Assembly (NCBI GenBank): GCA_002320815.1
Contig: DCLA01000107.1
Location: 3,247 to 48,879, forward strand
DNA: 45,633 bases
Source: Myxococcales bacterium UBA1660
GTDB lineage: Bacteria; Myxococcota_A; Polyangia; Polyangiales; Houyiibacteriaceae
Direction: 5' to 3'
Part shown: positions 24,852 through 32,129 of the stretch, one piece after another
How positions within the stretch are numbered: position 1 is the stretch's first letter
Layout of the letters: every line of letters starts with the position of its first letter
Translations under genes and position numbers: made by a program
Notes under the pieces: generated by a model
What the model saw: the letters and a program-made list of their open reading frames with translations, nothing else
Databases searched by the model: none
What the model was told of the DNA's origin: nothing

Positions 24852-26305
24852 CCCCCTCCCCCCGCGTACTCCCGTTCGCTGCCGCGCTCGTGCTGATGGC
24901 CGCCTGCTCGGCGATCGTCGAGCCCCCCAGCCGAATCCGCTGCGACCCCGGCGCCACCGAGGCGGTCTGCGGTGACGGGCACATCTGCGCCACCGAAGGC
25001 GCGGACCGGGGCTACTGCATCCCCTTCGCATGCGTGGCCGAGACCTGCGACGGCAACGACAACGACTGCGACGGGATCATCGACGAGGACCTGGCGGGCA
25101 ACTCCGAAGAGTGTGACGCCGACGACAACGACTGCGACGGCCTGGTCGACGAAGGCTTCGACGAAGACAATGACGGCTTCACCGCCTGCGGCACCACCGA
25201 CTGTGACCGGCTGGACGGCGACTGCCGCCTCGAGCCGGGGCGGGTCGACTGCAACGACGCGCTGGACAACGTCAACCCCGAGGCGCCCGAGCTCTGCGAC
25301 GCCATCGACCACAACTGCGACGGGGTCGCGGTCCCCGAGGGCGCCGTGGGGCCCGACGGCAGCGCCCCCCGCGACGTCCTCTGCGCCGATCCCTCGCCCT
25401 GGTGCGAGCCGACCGTCGGCTGCGTCGCCGCGGACTGCAACGCGCCACGGGCGGGCGCGGCGTGCGGCGGCGGTCAGGTCTGCGACCCGTCGAGCGGCAA
25501 CTGCGTCAGCGTCGACTGCACCCCCGAAGAGTGCGCCGCACTGGCGGGCGACTTCTTCTGCTCACCGGTCAGCGGCGACTGCGAGATGCGCAAGGGGCCG
25601 GGCGAGGACTGCAACCTGGACGACGAATGCAGCAGCAGCGTCTGCGCGGCTCCGGAGTCCCTGGGCGTGGCGCGGGCCAACCCGGGGATCTGCGTGGAGG
25701 CGTGCTGCTCGGACAACGACTGCGCCGTCGGCCAGTTCTGCTGGGACTTCGGCATCGGCACCAAGAGCTGCGTGCCCCTCGGGTTCCAGCCGGAGCTCAC
25801 CGGGCGGTCGCAGCTCGGGAACAAGCCCGCCGGGCAGACCTGTGGCGGCGACTCCGAGTGTCGCTCCGGCCTGTGCGACGTGGGCACCTGCACCGGACCG
25901 TGCAGCGCGGCCTCCCAATGCGCGGTGGGCGCCTGTGGACCGGTGAACCGCCGCGACGGACGGGTCGTCGCGTCGTGTGAGTCGAGCTTCGAGAGCGGCG
26001 GCTCGAGCTGCAGCAGCGACGCCCAGTGTGGCTTCGGCCGCTGCAGCTGCCTCTTCGACTTTTGCGCATGCGACAGTAAGGTCTGCGGCTCTGACGCCGA
26101 CTGCGGTGGGCTCGCCGGAGACAACTGCGTCTACTACCGCAGCGTCTCCGGTGTCGTCTGGGCCGAGTGCTCGAACTCCAGCTCCGCCGGCGAAGCCTGT
26201 TGCCGTACCGGTCAATGCGGCGCCGGCCAGGTCTGCCGTCCGCAGTTGGCGACCCAGAACGACGGCCGGCTGTGGCCGATGTACTGCGTCGACGCCGCGT
26301 CCTGA
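24848..26305 (+). CDS. MopE-like Cys-rich lipoprotein
   Basis: The 485-residue protein has a signal with lipobox-like end LVLMAAC (Cys about 20). Residues about 62-160 carry the MopE-type putative metal-binding repeats: CDGNDNDCDGIIDED, CDADDNDCDGLVDEG and CDAIDHNCDG. In the methanotroph protein MopE the domain is linked to copper binding; here calcium or another metal is equally possible. The remainder has about 50 cysteines in C-x5-C-type modules as seen in myxobacterial surface proteins. It starts at a TTG in a TTGA overlap with the upstream TPR gene; no ATG or GTG nearby would leave a complete signal peptide. Confidence 0.8.
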   Translation: MTPSPRVLPFAAALVLMAACSAIVEPPSRIRCDPGATEAVCGDGHICATEGADRGYCIPFACVAETCDGNDNDCDGIIDEDLAGNSEECDADDNDCDGLVDEGFDEDNDGFTACGTTDCDRLDGDCRLEPGRVDCNDALDNVNPEAPELCDAIDHNCDGVAVPEGAVGPDGSAPRDVLCADPSPWCEPTVGCVAADCNAPRAGAACGGGQVCDPSSGNCVSVDCTPEECAALAGDFFCSPVSGDCEMRKGPGEDCNLDDECSSSVCAAPESLGVARANPGICVEACCSDNDCAVGQFCWDFGIGTKSCVPLGFQPELTGRSQLGNKPAGQTCGGDSECRSGLCDVGTCTGPCSAASQCAVGACGPVNRRDGRVVASCESSFESGGSSCSSDAQCGFGRCSCLFDFCACDSKVCGSDADCGGLAGDNCVYYRSVSGVVWAECSNSSSAGEACCRTGQCGAGQVCRPQLATQNDGRLWPMYCVDAAS

Positions 26306-26326
26306 GGAGCCGGGTTCACTCTCACG

Positions 26327-26355
26327 CTGCGAGCGGAGCGCGAGGGTGATATCCT
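26327..26355 (+). promoter_or_regulatory. Predicted promoter for mini-ORF and kinase 2
   Basis: CTGCGA (26327-26332), 17 bases, and TATCCT within TGATATCCT (26350-26355). The following ATG at 26364 is 9 bases past the hexamer. Transcription from about 26362 would place the mini-ORF at the very 5' end of the kinase mRNA. Confidence 0.45.
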
Positions 26356-26363
26356 TCGCGCGC

Positions 26364-26402
26364 ATGCCGCTCCAGGTGAGCCCCCCCAGGAGCCGCGCGT
26401 GA
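26364..26402 (+). CDS. 12-codon mini-ORF coupled to kinase 2
   Basis: The peptide MPLQVSPPRSRA ends in TGA at 26400-26402, which overlaps the GTG of the kinase at 26399 in a GTGA junction. It begins two or three bases from the predicted transcription start, and AGGAG (26388-26392) inside it sits 6 bases before the kinase start. It could control kinase translation by coupling or by ribosome stalling on the Pro-Pro-Arg codons. It may also be chance, although the same arrangement recurs at kinase 3. Confidence 0.45.
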   Translation: MPLQVSPPRSRA

Positions 26403-27829
26403 GCGCGAGCCCCAAGCCCACCGATCCGAACATCGGTCGGGTCGTCGCCGACCGTTTCGAGGTCATCAGCCTCATCGGGTCGGGCGGGATGGGTAGCGTG
26501 TATCGGGCGCGCCAGCGGGGCCTCGATCGCCCGGTCGCCCTGAAGCTCCTCAAGGAGGAGGCGTCCTGGGACCCGGACACCGTCACCCGCTTCCACCGCG
26601 AAGCGAAGGCGATGAGTCTCCTCCAGCACGGGAACACCGTGCGGGTGTTCGACTTCGGGCAGACCCACGAGGGCGGACTCTTCCTGGCCATGGAGCTGCT
26701 GGAGGGCGAGACCCTCACCAAGCGGCTCACCCGGGAGGGCTGCCTCGACCCGGTGCTCGCGATCCGGATCGTCCAACAGATCCTGCGCTCGCTCCACGAA
26801 GCGCACTCGAAGGGCATCATCCATCGCGACCTGAAGCCGGACAACATCCTCCTGGCCGAGGTCGACGGTCACCACGAGCCGGTGGTGAAGGTCCTGGACT
26901 TCGGCATCGCCAAGGTCTTCGAGGGCGAGAACCAGTTCGACCAGCTCGAGACCCAGGCCGGCACCGTCTTCGGGACGCCCCGCTACATGTCCCCGGAGCA
27001 GGCGCAGGGGAAGTCGCTGGACGCCCGGAGCGATCTCTACAGCGTCGGCGTGCTGCTCTATCAGCTCTTGACCGGGGTCCCGCCCTTCCAGGACGAGGAA
27101 GCCGTCGTCGTGATGGCGAAGCACATCCGGGACAAGCCGGAGCCGCCCATCAAGGTGGCCCCCACCCGGCCCATCTCGACCTCGCTGAACAAGGCCACCC
27201 TCAAGGCGCTGGAGAAGGACCCCGGACGTCGCTTCCAGGACGCGGCCGAGTACGCGCGCGCGCTGGAGAAGTGTGTCGCCGACATCGAGGCATTCAAGCA
27301 CGCGCACACCGGGATCTTCGGCCGCGCCCATCAGCACCGGACGAACCGCCTGGCGCTGGGGATCGGAGCGGTGGTCCTACTCCTCTCCGTCGGCGTCGCG
27401 GTCTGGATCCTCTCCGGCGACCCCGAAGAGGCCGTCGCGGTGGCGGAGAGCGCCGGGCCCCCGCTGGTCCCCACCACGCCCCAGGCGCCGCCGGAAGCGC
27501 CCACCCCCCAGTCCTCGCTCCTGGAGAGTGAACCGGCCGGCGCGGACGTCGTGCTGGATGGCGAGATCATCGGCTCGACGCCGTTCCAGCGGCAGCTTCT
27601 GCCGGGCGACGCGCTGGAGCTCGCGCTGGAGCTCGAGGGATACGAGACGGTGGAGACCACCCTCTCGGCGGGCCAGGAGCGCACCGTCCTGCTCACCGAG
27701 CTCCCGCCCGAGCCCGAGCCGAGCAGCCGCCGGCGGGTGCGCCGACGCGCCGCCCCCATGGAGCCGGTCGCCGAAGAGGCCGCCCCCTCCCGGATGCGCG
27801 ACGACCCCTACACGCGCCTCGACTACTGA
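26399..27829 (+). CDS. Membrane serine/threonine protein kinase with PEGA domain (kinase 2)
   Basis: The 476-residue Hanks-type kinase has a catalytic domain at about 20-285: IGSGGMGSVYRA, VALKLL lysine, HRDLKPDNILL, LDFGIAK and YMSPEQAQG. A single membrane segment at about 318-340 separates it from a C-terminal periplasmic or surface part of about 135 residues with one PEGA-type repeat (SEPAGADVVLDGEIIGSTPF). A basic tail follows. PEGA repeats are proposed to bind surface polysaccharide or other envelope ligands, so the kinase may sense envelope state. The GTG has AGGAG 6 bases upstream and overlaps the mini-ORF stop. The gene stands alone, ending in a short tandem repeat. Confidence 0.93.
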   Translation: MSASPKPTDPNIGRVVADRFEVISLIGSGGMGSVYRARQRGLDRPVALKLLKEEASWDPDTVTRFHREAKAMSLLQHGNTVRVFDFGQTHEGGLFLAMELLEGETLTKRLTREGCLDPVLAIRIVQQILRSLHEAHSKGIIHRDLKPDNILLAEVDGHHEPVVKVLDFGIAKVFEGENQFDQLETQAGTVFGTPRYMSPEQAQGKSLDARSDLYSVGVLLYQLLTGVPPFQDEEAVVVMAKHIRDKPEPPIKVAPTRPISTSLNKATLKALEKDPGRRFQDAAEYARALEKCVADIEAFKHAHTGIFGRAHQHRTNRLALGIGAVVLLLSVGVAVWILSGDPEEAVAVAESAGPPLVPTTPQAPPEAPTPQSSLLESEPAGADVVLDGEIIGSTPFQRQLLPGDALELALELEGYETVETTLSAGQERTVLLTELPPEPEPSSRRRVRRRAAPMEPVAEEAAPSRMRDDPYTRLDY

Positions 27830-27888
27830 GCGGCTCGCCGTCCGAGCGCGGCGTCCGAGCGGCTCGACGTCCGAGCGGTTCGACGTCC
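27828..27888. repeat. 16-bp tandem repeat after kinase 2
   Basis: Four copies of a GAGCGGCTCGACGTCC-type unit lie at 27828-27843, 27844-27856 (three bases shorter), 27857-27872 and 27873-27888, filling almost all of the gap between two convergent stop codons. The first unit includes the TGA of the kinase gene. It may vary in copy number or help end transcription. Confidence 0.75.
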
Positions 27889-27897
27889 GCGTGGGCT

Positions 27898-30264
27898 TCA
27901 GCGGAGCGCGATGACCGTCAGGCGGTCGCCGCCCTCTTCGCGGGTCCCGGGCCGGTACGACGCCACGTAGCTCTGGTCGCGCTCCAGCCGCGCACGCACC
28001 GCGTCCCGGAGCGCTCCGGTGCCGACCCCGTGGAGCACATAGGCGGCGACCTCGTCGGCGCCGTACATCCGGTCGAGGAAGGCCTCCATCATCGGGACCG
28101 CGTCGTCCACCCGCATGCCGCGGAGGTCGAGGGTGTTGTCGCTGGTCTGCACCGCGCGACGCTCCGGCTCGGGGCCCCGGGCCGGCCGTTCCGGCGCCCG
28201 CTCGGGCGCCCGGTCCTTGGTCGCCCGGAGCTTGTCCAGCTCGGCCCAGAGCTTCAGGGCCCCGGCGGCCAGCCGGACCCGCACCTTGCCCCCGCCCTCG
28301 TCCTTCACCTCCAGGACCTCCGCCTGGCTGCGCATGTGCGGGACGTAGACCTTGTCGCCGACGGAGACCGCCGTGATGCGGGCCCGCCCCTCGTCGTCGA
28401 AGGAGAGGGAACGCTTCGGCGCGCCGGCCTCGACCTTGGTCGCGGCCTCCAGCTTGAGCCGGGCCTCCTCCAGCGCGTCGGCCTCGGCGCGAGCGCGCAG
28501 CTCGCCCCGCGCAGACTTCAGCGCCTTCCGGGCGGTGCGCATCTCGTTGCGGAGCTCGCGAGCCTCGTCGTCGAGGACCTTCTTCCGCTCCTCGACCACC
28601 TTGGCGCGCGCCGTCTCCAGCGCGGCCTCGCCCTTGGCGATGGCCGCCTCGCGGGCGACCAGGTCTCGGGACTTCGCCGCCAGCTTCTCGCGCTCCGCCT
28701 CGAGCGAAGCCAGGAGCTGCTCGAAGGCGTGGCCGCGGTCCGGCAGCCGCTGCTCCGCGTCCGCGATGATCCACTCCTCGATGCCGAACCGGCGCGCGAC
28801 CGAGAGCGCGCTGGAGGCCCCGGGGACGCCGAGGTGCAGCTCGAAGGTCGGCTGCATGGCGCCGACGTCGAAGCCGACGGCGACGTTGCGCAGGCGCTCG
28901 TCGCTGGCCGCCATGGCCTTCACCGGCGCGTAGTGGGTGGTCGTCGCCACCGCGGCGCCGCGCTCGAGGAGCGCGTTGAGCACGGCGCCCGCGAGGGCCG
29001 CGCCCTCCACCGGGTCGGTGCCGCCAGCGAGCTCGTCCAGGAGCACCATCGCGCGGGGCCCGGCCCCGTCGAGGACCCGCTTCAGGTTGGTCACGTGCGC
29101 CGAGAAGGTGGACAGGTTCTGCTGCAGCGACTGGTCGTCGCCCACGTCGGTGAGCACCGGGTCGAAGAAGCCGCACACGCTCCCGGGCGCCGCCGGGAAC
29201 GGGAGTCCCGCCCGGGTCGCCAAGGCCGCGAGCCCGAGGACCTTAAGGGCCACGGTCTTGCCGCCCGCGTTCGGACCGCTGAGCACCATGCCGTGGCCGC
29301 CGGCGAGCTCGAGGTCGCCGGGCACCACGTCGACGTCTTCGATCAGGAGCACCGGGTGCCGCGCCGCGACCAGGTCGACCCGCGGCTGGTCCGGCACCTC
29401 GACGACGGTTCCGTCCGTGTCCACGGCGAAGCGCGCCATGGCCTGGCGGAGGTCGGCGTGGTCCAGCGCGCCGACGGCGGCGCGGAGGGACGCGGCCCGC
29501 TCCAGCACCAGCTCGCTGAGCTCGGCGAGGATGCGCGCCTCCTCCCGCTCGAGCTCGGCCTGCGCCATCTTGAGGCGGTTGCCCTGCCCCACCAGCGCGC
29601 GCGGCTCGACGAAGACGGTGGCGCCGCTGGCGCTCGTGCCGTGCACGATGCCCTTGAGCTTCTCGTGGGCGTCGCGCCGGACCGGCAGGACGTAGCGCCC
29701 CTCGCGCTCGGTGTGGAAGCCGTCCTGCAGGATGGCCTCGTGCTCGTGGAGCATGGTCTCCAGGCGCCGGATGATCCGCGCCCGGAGGTTCGCGGCCTCG
29801 GTACGCAGGCGGCGCAGCTCCGTGGATGCGTGATCGGAGAGGGTCCCGTCGGGCTCGATGGCCGCGGCCAGCTCGTCGTGGAGGGAGTCGAGCGAGGCGT
29901 CGATGCCGCAGGCCTCGTGCATCGCGGGCATACGCTCCTTGCGACGGGCGAGGAAGAGGCGGAGGCCCCGGGCGGCGGAGAGGACCCGCATCACGTCCCG
30001 GAGCGCCGGCGCGTCCAGGGCGCCGCGCCGCTCGACGCGGGTCAGCTCGGGGCCGATCTCCCGATGCCCGTCGAGGGGCACGGTCTCGTCTTCGCGCAGG
30101 AGCGCGAGGACCTCGGCGGTCTCGGCGAGGGCGCGGCGCGCCCCCTCCACGCTCGAGGCGAAGGGGATATCGATGCGACTGGCGAGCGGGCCGCGACAGC
30201 GCGAGGCGATCGCCTCGACCATGCGCTCCCACTGCAGGTCCTGGAGGGTCTTGGCGGGGATCAC
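27898..30264 (-). CDS. mutS2: Endonuclease MutS2 family protein
   Basis: The 788-residue protein lacks the mismatch-binding N-terminal domains of MutS and is the MutS2 type, linked to suppressing recombination or rescuing collided ribosomes. It has a core helical domain, Walker A GPNAGGKT near 335, Walker B VLLDELAGGTDP near 412, and a long Ala/Glu/Lys coiled coil at about 510-640. A C-terminal Smr domain begins with LDLRGMRVDDA near 710 and has HGVGTGALRDAV near 748, where most Smr domains read HGKGTG. The GTG start overlaps the stop of kinase 3 by 4 bases (GTGA), so the two genes are co-transcribed. Confidence 0.95.
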   Translation of the reverse strand: MIPAKTLQDLQWERMVEAIASRCRGPLASRIDIPFASSVEGARRALAETAEVLALLREDETVPLDGHREIGPELTRVERRGALDAPALRDVMRVLSAARGLRLFLARRKERMPAMHEACGIDASLDSLHDELAAAIEPDGTLSDHASTELRRLRTEAANLRARIIRRLETMLHEHEAILQDGFHTEREGRYVLPVRRDAHEKLKGIVHGTSASGATVFVEPRALVGQGNRLKMAQAELEREEARILAELSELVLERAASLRAAVGALDHADLRQAMARFAVDTDGTVVEVPDQPRVDLVAARHPVLLIEDVDVVPGDLELAGGHGMVLSGPNAGGKTVALKVLGLAALATRAGLPFPAAPGSVCGFFDPVLTDVGDDQSLQQNLSTFSAHVTNLKRVLDGAGPRAMVLLDELAGGTDPVEGAALAGAVLNALLERGAAVATTTHYAPVKAMAASDERLRNVAVGFDVGAMQPTFELHLGVPGASSALSVARRFGIEEWIIADAEQRLPDRGHAFEQLLASLEAEREKLAAKSRDLVAREAAIAKGEAALETARAKVVEERKKVLDDEARELRNEMRTARKALKSARGELRARAEADALEEARLKLEAATKVEAGAPKRSLSFDDEGRARITAVSVGDKVYVPHMRSQAEVLEVKDEGGGKVRVRLAAGALKLWAELDKLRATKDRAPERAPERPARGPEPERRAVQTSDNTLDLRGMRVDDAVPMMEAFLDRMYGADEVAAYVLHGVGTGALRDAVRARLERDQSYVASYRPGTREEGGDRLTVIALR

Positions 30265-31886
30265 TGCTGGAAGATGGACGGAATCTTGAGGTCACCGGTG
30301 CGCATGGAGCTCCCTTGCCCCGAGCTCTGCTCGGGGTCGGCGCGGCGCATGCCGGTGTTGCGGGTTCGCTGGGCCACCAGGGCGATCTGCACGGTAGTGG
30401 CCTCGGTGGGCTGGATCTCGAGGGAGCCGGTGGAGCGGCCGAGGCGCGCGTGGAGGATCACCGGGTCCCCGATGGGTACGTCGAGCGTGCAGGGGGTCGC
30501 GTCACAGCGGACGCCGTCGGCGCCTTCCACGGTGACCTCGGCGCCGTCGCCGGGCCGGGTCTCCACCGTCACCGGCACGTGGGTGGGCGCCTCGGGCTCG
30601 GCGCCGAGATCGGGCTCCGCCCCCTCGGGCTCGTCGGGCGGCCCGTCGACCGCGAGGACCGGATCGGGGGTCACCGGGTCGGCCTCGGCGAGCACCTCGG
30701 TCTCCTGGGAGCCGATGTACCAGGCGGTCGCCCCGAAGCCGATGGCCACCAGGGCGACGCCGCCGAGGATGACCCCGAGGGGCGTCTTCTTCTTACCGCC
30801 GCCCAGCGCCATCCCGGTGCCCTGGGGCGAGGCGGTGCGCATCGGACGCGGCCGGGCCTTCACCGGCTCGCCGTACCCGTGCAGGGTGGCTTGGGTGGCG
30901 CGCCCTTGGCTGGCGGCGGTGAGCGCCTCGGCCAGGTCGTCCATGGTCTGGTAGCGGGCGTCGGGGTCCTTGGAGAGCGCCCGCGCGATGACCAACTCGA
31001 GCTCCGAGCTCACCTTCGCCTGCGGGTTCACCTCGCGCAGGGGGGGCGGATCCTCGAACATGTGCTGGGTGAGGATCCCCATGAAAGAGTCGCCCACGAA
31101 GGGGACCCGCCCGGTGGTCAGCTCGTAGAGGATGACCCCGAGCGCGTAGACGTCGACCCGATGATCCAGCGGCTTTCCGGCCGCCTGTTCCGGCGACATG
31201 TACTCGGGCGTCCCGAAGATCATGCCGGTCTTGGTCAGCTTCCGCCCGGGCTCGCCGGGGGTCTCGATGTCCGACATCTTGGCGATGCCGAAGTCGACGA
31301 TCTTCACGAAGTCGAGGGACTCGCTCGCGCCCCGCCGAGTGAGGAAGATGTTCTCCGGCTTCATGTCCCGGTGGACGATGCCCTTGGAGTGCGCGGCGCC
31401 CAACGCACGGCAGCACTGGAGCACGAGCTTCACCGCGCGCTCGGAGTCGACGGTGCCCTCGCGGGCCAGGACGTTGGCCAGGTCCTCGCCCTCGAGGAGC
31501 TCCATGACGAAGTAGCTCTGGCCGAGGGGCGTCGTCCCGAAGTCGGAGATGTCGACGATGTTCTCGTGGCCGATCCGCGAGGCGCTCTTGGCCTCCTGGC
31601 GGAACCGCTCGACGACCTCGGGGCGCTTGGAGAAGTCCTCGCGGAGGACCTTCATGGCCACCGCCTTCTCGATGACCGTGTGCTGGGCCCGGTACACCAG
31701 GCCCATGCCGCCCTCGCCGATCCGGCGGATGACCTCGTACTTGTCGAAGTTCATCCCCACCAGAGGATCGTCGCTGAGGGACGCCGGCCCCATCTGGGAG
31801 GGGGTCACCAGGCGCGCGGCGTCGACCGGACAGAAGACTTCTCCCCCTCCGTACTCGGTCTTGCAGACGGGACAGACCTTCTTCAC
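30261..31886 (-). CDS. Membrane serine/threonine protein kinase with zinc-ribbon start (kinase 3)
   Basis: The 541-residue protein begins with a short zinc-ribbon-like stretch (KKVCPVCKTEYGGGEVFCPV). The kinase domain (about 47-310) has IGEGGMGLVYRA, VAMKVL lysine, HRDMKPENIFL, VDFGIAK and YMSPEQAAG. A membrane segment lies near 367-390. The outer part of about 150 residues is acidic and Pro-rich, with a PEGA-like beta segment near 450-510 (VTVETRPGDGAEVTVEG) that contains a Cys pair. It is co-transcribed with mutS2 through a GTGA overlap and preceded by a 24-codon mini-ORF whose stop overlaps this GTG. Kinase start chosen at 31886: earlier in-frame codons give no conserved sequence. Confidence 0.92.
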   Translation of the reverse strand: MKKVCPVCKTEYGGGEVFCPVDAARLVTPSQMGPASLSDDPLVGMNFDKYEVIRRIGEGGMGLVYRAQHTVIEKAVAMKVLREDFSKRPEVVERFRQEAKSASRIGHENIVDISDFGTTPLGQSYFVMELLEGEDLANVLAREGTVDSERAVKLVLQCCRALGAAHSKGIVHRDMKPENIFLTRRGASESLDFVKIVDFGIAKMSDIETPGEPGRKLTKTGMIFGTPEYMSPEQAAGKPLDHRVDVYALGVILYELTTGRVPFVGDSFMGILTQHMFEDPPPLREVNPQAKVSSELELVIARALSKDPDARYQTMDDLAEALTAASQGRATQATLHGYGEPVKARPRPMRTASPQGTGMALGGGKKKTPLGVILGGVALVAIGFGATAWYIGSQETEVLAEADPVTPDPVLAVDGPPDEPEGAEPDLGAEPEAPTHVPVTVETRPGDGAEVTVEGADGVRCDATPCTLDVPIGDPVILHARLGRSTGSLEIQPTEATTVQIALVAQRTRNTGMRRADPEQSSGQGSSMRTGDLKIPSIFQQ

Positions 31887-31957
31887 GCGCGCGCTCGCCT
31901 CGTCACGGTACCGTCGGCTCGGTTCATTCCTCGGGGGAGCCGGGACGCCCACCTCAC
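31883..31957 (-). CDS. 24-codon mini-ORF coupled to kinase 3
   Basis: A GTG at 31957 lies 7 bases after TACCTT. The frame runs 24 codons (peptide starting MRWASRLPRG, ending TRRARA) and stops at TGA 31885-31883, overlapping the kinase 3 GTG at 31886-31884. This is a leaderless mini-ORF with translational coupling, as at kinase 2. The product is basic (about seven Arg). It could be a regulatory leader peptide; a function in itself is unlikely at this length. The promoter geometry is strong evidence that RNA starts here. Confidence 0.5.
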   Translation of the reverse strand: MRWASRLPRGMNRADGTVTRRARA

Positions 31958-31963
31958 CCGGCG

Positions 31964-31993
31964 AAGGTAGCAGGGGCGCTCGCGCCGGGTCAA
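31964..31993 (-). promoter_or_regulatory. Predicted promoter of mini-ORF, kinase 3 and mutS2
   Basis: On the minus strand TTGACC (31993-31988, five of six consensus bases), an 18-base spacer and TACCTT (31969-31964) end 7 bases before the GTG at 31957. It is one of the best promoter matches in the window. Confidence 0.6.
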
Positions 31994-32093
31994 CGCGACG
32001 AGGCATCCGGTGCCGAAGTCTTCTCCCGTCAATCCGCACGCTTACCTCGCCCCGCGGCGTCCCGAAGCGGCGGCTCGGGGCGGGCCGCGCCCG

Positions 32094-32123
32094 TTGCGGC
32101 GGACGCCCGCCGCGAGCTATGGG
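32094..32123 (+). promoter_or_regulatory. Predicted promoter of mutL-miaA-acpH-like
   Basis: TTGCGG (32094-32099), 18 bases, TATGGG (32118-32123), then the ATG at 32130, 7 bases past the hexamer. A leaderless mutL mRNA is predicted. About 100 bases separate its -35 from the divergent kinase promoter. Confidence 0.6.
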
Positions 32124-32129
32124 AGGCCC

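Noticed and set aside
28030..30954. A 974-codon plus-strand open frame across mutS2 and kinase 3
   Set aside because: It covers two genes with clear domains on the minus strand and has low-complexity composition.
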